Part shown: positions 57,280-64,000 of the stretch, piece after piece
Numbering within the stretch: the first letter of the stretch is position 1
How the letters are laid out: every line of letters starts with the position of its first letter
Assembly: GCA_022559845.1 (NCBI GenBank)
Contig: CM040121.1
Coordinates: forward strand, 572,372,140-572,436,139
Source: Amorphophallus konjac
Lineage: Eukaryota > Streptophyta > Magnoliopsida > Alismatales > Araceae
Direction: 5' to 3'
Length of the DNA stretch: 64,000 nucleotides
Notes under the pieces: generated by a model
Databases searched by the model: none
Told to the model about the DNA's origin: nothing
Seen by the model: the letters and a program-made list of their open reading frames with translations, nothing else
Position numbers and translations under genes: made by a program

Positions 57280-58865
57280 TGTTAGTGTTGGTGTGCTACA
57301 GGCCAATTTAGGGTCGGGTAGACCCGATATATGTACGATCTTGTTCATTATTAATAAAGTGATGTTTGAGCGTAAATATGCGATTGTGTTACTTTACGTT
57401 GTCCCTAGGATATGTGGTTGTAAAGTCAGCTCGAGATGGGATCTCGAACATGAGATTGACTTTACATGTACACATGCCTTAAACTGTTCCTGGTTGGAGG
57501 GTAATCAATCGGGGACTTTGATTACCTATTAAACCAGTACACATGATGTGTCAGTGACCAGTCTCATGGTCATTGGTGCGGGACACCAACACATATGTGT
57601 AGGTGTATGTCCTTGGAGGATGTACACTGAACTGATCCGTTATTGGATCTTCAGATGGTTGATTATACCTAATGTCAACTGAAGATCCAATTGTCTCAGT
57701 AGCATCGTTGGTCCTTTGACCTGAGACATTGATCGGATCTTACACGAGGATTGGAATGGTTTAATCACTTGACTAAGTGACTTTAACCATAAGTCATGAG
57801 TTGCCGAGTCGTTAACCACTCCAGGATACGTGTGAAGATCATCAATGGTCAAGAAGGGATCGCTCAATGTCGGGTATATATCAGACAGTTAATGGGTCAT
57901 GACATTGACGCTCCATTAAATCCCTGGCCAGGGTCGTGTGAGTTCGTTTAGAACGGACGTCATACACTTTAAGGAGGTCATAGTCAAATGGCACGATCAT
58001 GGGGTTTGACGAAAATCATACCCTCGATCGTACCAGACTCATAGAAGGAGCGAGGGATTAAATCGATGCGGTAACTGTGGACTCACAGGTTCTAGACAGG
58101 CTGGTTTTAAACCCGGCGTCCTCTAGGATCACGCGGAATTGCTTGACCCAACGTGATCAAAGGTTCGGAATAAATTAAATTATTCTTCGGCTCTAGTAGA
58201 AGCGAAGAATACGTTTAATTTACTTCTAATTGGGAATTAGAAGGTAATGGGTCTTAAACTAGAGTGACTATGGGCCTAGAGGATCACACACAATGGATTC
58301 TTGGGTGACGAATTATTATTATACAAATGTATGTATTATTTCTATTTAATTCCTCTTGGAAAGGAGTGTAAATGGAGCTTAATACATATGTATAATAGTA
58401 GATAGGATATATATATAATTTTATTCTTTTGGAGCCCTTTTAGAAAATGACCAAACTCTATATATAGCATCCTACGTGAGTTCATTCGAACTCTTCTCTT
58501 CCAACCTTTTAAGCTAATCAAGCATTAAGGCTTAAAGGAGAGGATTAGCCTCCCCCTTTCTCCCTCTTGCTCTCTCTCTCTCTCCAGAAGGTGATAGAGC
58601 CGGGGAAGGTCGTGCCGGGGAGGTACCGTCGCTGCGCAAGGGTCCGTGTGGATCTGCTCTAGAGGCCGTACAGCTGTGCGGCTCGATATTCTGTATCGGG
58701 CATCGCGGACAGCGTCGTTCCGCGCAAGGTGAAACACGCAACCCGTAATTAGGGTCTTAGAAACACCGATTAGAGCACAGATTAAGCTTTCCATAGCACC
58801 GGGATCGGGTAAATAAATTTTTGTTATCCGATGTGTTGCCCGATAGTGCTGTGCGAAACCTTACA
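57280..58865 (+). mobile_element. 5' LTR of a Copia element
   Basis: TGTTAGTGTTGG to CCTTACA, 1,586 bp, directly followed by a Met-tRNA primer site. CTATATATAG at 58457-58466 is the promoter candidate. It is inserted in the leader of the Tat-like element. The preceding five bases are AAGAA. The 3' LTR is not in the window. Confidence 0.85.
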
Positions 58866-58866
58866 G

Positions 58867-58879
58867 TGGTATCAGAGCC
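58867..58879 (+). other. Primer binding site (initiator Met tRNA) of the Copia element
   Basis: TGGTATCAGAGCC, one base after the LTR end. Confidence 0.9.
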
Positions 58880-59187
58880 AGGTTCGCGCTCTGGTCGGTG
58901 TTTTTATCACCGTTTAGAATCATATTTTAGGGGCAATAAAATCTTCAATTATAATTAGAAGATTGGGATGCTGGGCATCTCTACTCTTCCTGGATGCTGG
59001 GCATCATAGCAGCAAATTTTTATATATAAAAAAAATTACAGGCCCAGTTTGGGCGCACTGCGCCCTCGGCGCGGTGCGCCCAAGGCGCAGTGCGCCCGTC
59101 GCGTGCGTCGCGTGGGCGGCGCACTCGGCGCCCGCGGGCGCTGACCCGCGGTGGCGGGCGCCCGCACGCGCTCGCGGCGCGTGGCAG

Positions 59188-59262
59188 GCGCCAGGGCCCG
59201 CCACGCGGCGGGCGCCAGGGCCCGCCACGCGGCGGGCGCCAGGGCCCGCCACGCGGCGGGCG
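59188..59262 (+). repeat. Three tandem copies of a 24-base GC unit
   Basis: A 24-base unit with arms GGGCGCC...GGGCCCGCC...GCGGC is repeated three times (ends near 59262) inside a GC-rich, strongly self-complementary island. Overlapping open frames on both strands are compositional. Confidence 0.8.
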
Positions 59263-60595
59263 CCTGCGGCGCCCGCCTCGCGTGCGCGGGGGCAGGCGGC
59301 CGCGCAAGGGCTGCCATTTTTTTTAATTTATTTTTTAAAAAAATTGCTTTATCTTTTTAATTTATTGTGCTCTGATAAATTAATATATATATTAGATATA
59401 TATATCAAAATGCACAGTAAATTAAATCGAATTTTATCTAGTAGGTTAATTGTGTTATCTCGATGGTAAATGTCAAATGTTAATTTTTATTTAACCGTGT
59501 TGAATTTATCGAGGTGAGATAATTACTATTTACCTCGAGATAAAATGATAATAATTCAAGTTACTTCAGTAAAATTTAAGTTTTTGAGTTTTTAATTATT
59601 AGATAATTAGAAAATTTAGATTTTAAATTTTATTGAAGTTAAATGTGGAAAATTCAATTATTTGAATTTTAATTATTAGATAATTGTTAAATTCAAATTT
59701 TAAATTTTAGAAAATTACTAATTGAGGATAATTGCATTATTTTAGATTTACTTTCAATCACAATTATTGGATAATTAGTTTGAATTTAAATTTAAATTAT
59801 TGGTATGTTTAAATTTTGAATTTAAATTTGATTATTGGATAATTAAATTTCAATTTAAATTTGATTAATTATCTCAATTAGATGCCCCTGTAGAAAATGA
59901 TGGTTCTTTACGTGCTCTACTTTATTTACCTTGTATTGGCCTGCTTGTCTGTTTAATTTTAGTTAATCATGCTTCGATTTTTAAAATTAAACAAAGCTGG
60001 CCTGTTTTTGTTTGCACATCCCATTTTTTAAATTCAAAAGTAAGGATTATTTTCAGAAAATAACCCTTGATTGATTTTATTTGAATGGGTTGGCAAGTAA
60101 TCATGGACTTGGAATAATGTAATTAATTGGGGTCTGCGAACCTCCTTTCTCTCTCTGTTAAAATTCCAATATAGTTCTATCTTCCTCCGTTGTTGTACTC
60201 GCCCTAAGGGCTGCTGGAATTTGAGTCACATGTAATTTAAATTTTTCGGCCTGCGTGCCGTGTAAAAGTTATAATTGATGCGGCGTCGGAGTTTGAAAGC
60301 GCGGAGCACACCCGACGAGGACGATCCAGCTGCTTCGGAAGCGGGCCGGATGTCTTAGTTACATTAGGGTTAAAGTCCATGATCACTTACGTTTAATTTT
60401 GCATTGGATGCATTTATTTTTTGCAAACTACTAGGTACGGTAAATATATTAGATATATTTATATTACCACCTATGATGAGATCAAGATAAAATTAAATTC
60501 CCTCGCGATTAAATTTTAGATCTGGTAAGCGTGGCTCTAGGAGTCGTCGTGGCCCTCCATCATTATGGAGTGAATGAACGTCTTCATTTCATGGA

Positions 60596-60885
60596 TTTGT
60601 TGTGCTTTCCACATGGTCCATGAGTTTGGGGGCGGGATTAAACTCTAAGGCTCGACCTCAATGGGGTGAGGAATTGAACTCGGCTTTGTTGTGCTTTCCA
60701 CAAGGGTCGGGTCATGAACTCATTGCTATGAAGTAATGATGGTTAGATCTAACCGAGAATATCCTTTGTTGTGCTTTCCACAAGGGGATGATTTCTCGGG
60801 GGCCGAATATCGGATATTGCATTGGATGCAAGTGCCTGTTGACTGCCCTTGAGATGGTGTATGGCTTGTTGTGCTTTCCACAAGG
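60596..60885 (+). repeat. Four copies of a TTGTTGTGCTTTCCACAAGG hairpin motif
   Basis: CTTGTTGTGCTTTCCACAAG and close variants occur at about 60596-60616, 60685-60706, 60765-60786 and 60865-60885, spaced 80-100 bases apart. CTTGT/ACAAG can pair. The first copy has ACATG instead of ACAAG. Sequences between copies are only loosely alike. Confidence 0.85.
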
Positions 60886-61066
60886 TCGTACATCAGTCTC
60901 GTTGGGATTCCGACCCACTAGGTTGATCTCGATGATCTCCCGTTCTATATACTGAGGGTTATATAGTCCGATTGAAAAATAGTGGGACTAACTAACATAG
61001 AAAATCACATCTAAGTTAGAATTTGAACACATGCTAAGTTATCTTTTATTTCTTATCCAGATTACA

Positions 61067-63841
61067 ATGTCGTCGTCCAACCCCCTCCGCGGCATCTTGG
61101 ATGCAAATCGCTTAACTGGACCGAACTACTCGGATTGGCTGCGTAATCTACGCATAGTCCTTACCGCCGAAAAGATTGCGTACGTGTTGGACACGGTTCA
61201 TTCTGAGCCAGCTCCTGATGCCGACGAGGGCGAGTTACTGGCTTATGCCAAGTGGTCTGAGGACTCCTCCCTTGCCCAATGTTACATGTTGGCCTATATA
61301 GCTCCCGAGCTGCAGAGGCAATTTGAAAAGACTGATTGTAGAAGTATACTTCTCAATCTACGCCAGCTCTTCGGGGAGCAGGGTAGGATTGAGAGGTATG
61401 ACATCTCCAAAAGGCTTTTCAGGACACTGATGTCTGAGGGTTCATCAGTACAGGCCCATGTACTGAAAATGATGGAGTGGATTGAAAGACTCAATGTATT
61501 GAGGTTCAAGTTGGATCTTGAACTATGTATTGATCTTATACTCTAGTCTTTGCCCGATTCCTTTTCTTCCTTCATCATGAATTTTAACATGAACAGGATT
61601 GAAGCAACTCTCCCAGAGCTGCTCAACATGTTAAAGAGTGCTGAAGGAACCATGCAGAAAGATAAACCATCTTCGTCTGTAATGATTGTTGGCCGAACCA
61701 ACAAGAAAAGGAAGGCAACCCAAATATCCACCACAAGTAACAAAGGGAAGGGAAAGAAAAAGGCCACGGGTAAGCAACTCGCCAAAGTTGACAAAGGGAA
61801 GGGCAAGAAGAATGAAAAGGAAGATAAATATTTTCGATGCGGGGAAACTGGGCATTGGAAAAGGAATTGCAAGGTAATTCTAAATGAAGGTATTTTTGTC
61901 ATAGACCTTAATTTGTCATATATGGAATCCACATCATGGGTATTTGATACTGGATGCGCATCTCACATCTGTAATTCTGTACAGGTGCTGGCAAATAGAA
62001 GGCGGCTGGACAAAAAGGAGATTGAACTGAGTATGGGTAATGGAGCTTTAGTTTCGGCCAAAGCTGTCAGGACTGCACGTCTCAGTTTACCTTCAGGAGT
62101 CATTCTGGAGCTGAATGGCTGTTATTATGTTCCTAATATTATTAAGAACATTATTTCAATCTCTGGCTTGTATAACATTGGATATACATTGACTTTTAAT
62201 AGCACTGGGTGCTCTATAATGAATAATGGTTTGATCATAGCCAATGGTTCGTTAGTCAATGGTCTTTATGTATTAGATACACGTTCTAATGTTATGCAAA
62301 TTTCCAATGCTGATGAAGTGAATTCTGCATATCTATGGCATTGCAGACTTGGTCATGTAGGTGAGAAAAGAGTCTCTCACTTACACTCAAATGGGTATTT
62401 GAATTCGTTCGAATACAAGCCATTTGATACCTGTGAGTCGTGTCTCATGGGGAAAATGACCAAGGCTCCCTTTGGTGGACATGGTGAGAGGGCTGTTGAC
62501 CTTCTCGAGCTCATACACTCGGATGTGTGTGGACCCATGTCCATAGAAGTAAAAGGAGGTTATCTATATTTCATTTCTTTTATTGATGACTTCTCTAAAT
62601 ATGGCTATGTGTATTTAATGAGACATAAGTCACAAGCCTTTGAGAAGTTTAAGGAATACAAGAATGAAGTAGAGAAATAGACAGGCAAAAGTATTAAGGC
62701 TCTTCGATCGGATCGAGGAGGTGAATACTTAAGCCATGAACTCACTTCTTATCTTAAATACCATGGAATAGTTTCTCAGTGGACTCCACCGTATACACCG
62801 CAGCACAATGGTGTATCCGAAAGGAGAAACATGACCTTGTTAGACATGGTCCGATCCATGATGTCTATGTCAGGACTACCCTTGTCTCTCTGGGGCTATG
62901 CGTTAGAGACTGCGGCTTATTTATTGAATAGGATATCAAGTAAATCAGTTCCTTCTATACCATATGAGATATGGAAGGGCAGGAAACCAAATTTTAATCA
63001 CATTAAAATTTGGGGGCGTCTTGCCCATGTAAAGAAGAACGATAGTGATAAGCTTGAGTCGAGAACCGATAAGTGTACGTTTGTGGGATATCCAAAGGAG
63101 ACGTTTGGATATTATTTCTATCACCCTTCTGAGCAAAGGGTCTTAGTGGCCAAGAGAGCTGTATTCCTGGAAAGAGAATATCTACTCCAGAAAAATAGTG
63201 GGAGCCAGATAGAATTTGACGAGGTCCAGGAACCACAACCCATAGACACAAACTCATTAGATGTGACTGTATCGTTTGATCCTATTCAAAGTGAAATGCT
63301 GACACTACGGAGATCTGGTAGATTACCAAGAGAACCTGAGAGATATGTTGGACATGTCTCAGAAGGGTCCTCTAAGGTATGTATCGATGAGGATGATGAT
63401 CCTCAGTCGTACCAGGAGGCGATCCGTAGTGTAGACTCCAAGAAATGGCAGGAGGCAATGGATTCAGAGATCTAGTCCATGTACACCAACAAAGTTTGGA
63501 ACTTAGTTGATGTACCCGAAGGGAAGGTCCCTGTCGGCTGCAAATGGATTTTCAAAAGGAAAATCGGTGCAGATGGACAGGTTGACACATACAAGGCTAG
63601 ACTAGTGGCAAAAGGATATCGTCAAAGGTAAGACATTGACTATGACGAGACTGTTTCGCCGGTAGCCATGGTTAAGTCAATCAGAATCCTCCTTGCCATT
63701 GCTGCATACCTGGATTATGAGATCTGGCAAATGGATGTGAAGACAGCTTTTCTTATTGGAAATCTGTCAGAAGAGGTGTACATGGTACAGCCTGAAGGAT
63801 TCACCTCCAAACTACATCCTAATAAGGTGTACATGGTACAG
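61067..63841 (+). pseudogene. Copia gag-pol, in-frame stops, truncated in reverse transcriptase
   Basis: One frame runs for about 925 codons without an indel. Gag (MSSSNPLRGILDANRLTGPN), a zinc knuckle that has lost its first Cys (YFRCGETGHWKRNC), protease (FDTGCASHIC), integrase zinc finger (WHCRLGH...CESCLMGK), integrase core (IHSDVCGPMS, LRSDRGGEY, NGVSERRN), the SGR linker, then reverse transcriptase (WIFKRKIGADG, YKARLVAKGY, QMDVKTAFL, PEGF). Gene order places integrase before reverse transcriptase, which defines Copia. Stops are TAG 61544, TAG 62678, TAG 63473 and TAA 63629; the three TAGs lie at likely Gln codons. The sequence ends before the catalytic YVDD and RNase H. Confidence 0.9.
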
Positions 63842-64000
63842 ACTGTTTCTTCCCCATTGGTGGTGGCCCCGATTGTGCTACGATGGGTAGAGGTTATCGG
63901 CAGGTGCGATGCTGCGGTGTTGCATTCGAGGAATCTGCGGCGAGGTCAGGTGGCTGGCGAGGATTGCTCGTGGCTAGGTGGCCGTGAGTGTGCTATGAGA
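63842..64000 (+). mobile_element. Fragment of the non-autonomous element's internal region
   Basis: From about 63847 to the window end the sequence is collinear with 10651-10804 without indels, roughly 75-80% identical by eye, and keeps the reading frame of the small ORF there. There is no LTR edge at the junction, so this is not a simple nested insertion. It may be a recombination breakpoint, template switch or assembly join. The preceding 17 bases (63825-63841) repeat 63774-63790. Confidence 0.75.

Larger units (their letters stand above)
58880..61066 (+). other. Unusually long (2.2 kb) untranslated leader of the Copia element
   Basis: No coding frame is recognised before the gag ATG at 61067. 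It contains a GGATGCTGGGCATC direct repeat (58966-59000), a very GC-rich island (59040-59320), AT-rich filler, and four copies of a TTGTTGTGCTTTCCACAAGG hairpin. TTTATTTCTTATCCAG just before ATTACAATG (61046-61069) looks like a 3' splice site, so part of the leader may be an intron. The donor is not identified. Confidence 0.6.

Noticed and set aside
876..58865. The Copia-type LTRs at 876-2371 and 57280-58865 as a pair of one element
   Set aside because: They are in opposite orientation, differ in sequence, and the second has its own adjacent primer site and pol.
59004..59469. Several open frames on both strands in the GC-rich leader island
   Set aside because: Produced by absence of stops in GC-rich repeats; Arg/Ala/Pro-only composition, no family.

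Overview
This window looks like plant (flowering-plant type) heterochromatin. I find no convincing host gene. Almost everything from about 3.9 kb to the right end can be assigned to long terminal repeat (LTR) retrotransposons. They carry plant-type primer binding sites (initiator-Met tRNA complement TGGTATCAGAGC; Tat/Athila-type TTTGGCGCCGTTGTCGGGGA), Ty3-gypsy pol with chromodomains, and Copia pol. Family names below come from motif recall, not a search.

Layout. 1-3.87 kb: AT-rich sequence with a SINE-like tRNA-derived stretch, an inverted Copia-type solo LTR (876-2371) and GA/CA microsatellites. From about 3.87 to 50.19 kb there appears to be one old minus-strand Tekay/Del-like gypsy element, cut into pieces by later insertions. 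Its 3' LTR (3871-5356 plus 23025-23795) is split by a minus-strand chromovirus (5357-23024). The integrase of that chromovirus is split by a young plus-strand non-autonomous element (7006-16571; two 3,421-bp LTRs; target-site duplication, TSD, GATCG). The Tekay pol is further interrupted by a minus-strand solo LTR (24588-27548, TSD CTGAG), a tandem LTR-internal-LTR-internal-LTR Tat/Athila-like non-autonomous array (28745-45590, TSD GTAGG) and a plus-strand solo LTR (45666-48970, TSD CCACA). A fourth relative of the non-autonomous LTR starts at 50194 and is cut at 51661 by a 4.6-kb Tat-like LTR (51662-56275). The leader of that element is cut in turn by a Copia element (57280 onward), whose reverse transcriptase ends abruptly at about 63841 in a fragment of the non-autonomous element's internal region.

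The least expected content is structural. (1) Three members of the non-autonomous LTR family carry, about 550 bp downstream of their TATA box, arrays of 10-16 hairpins with nearly constant geometry (10-bp stem, 8-nt loop, 10-bp stem), while the stem sequence differs between members. (2) The Tat-like array holds a chain of twelve different short hairpins joined by GTGTG linkers, preserved in both tandem copies. (3) The 4.6-kb LTR carries about 30 copies of an AGCGGCAC motif and 19 copies of an AAGTCTRTACA motif. (4) Most in-frame stops in otherwise frame-intact pol genes fit C-to-T decay of CAG, CAA or CGA codons, which suggests methylation-driven inactivation.

All alignments, counts and repeat boundaries were made by eye.
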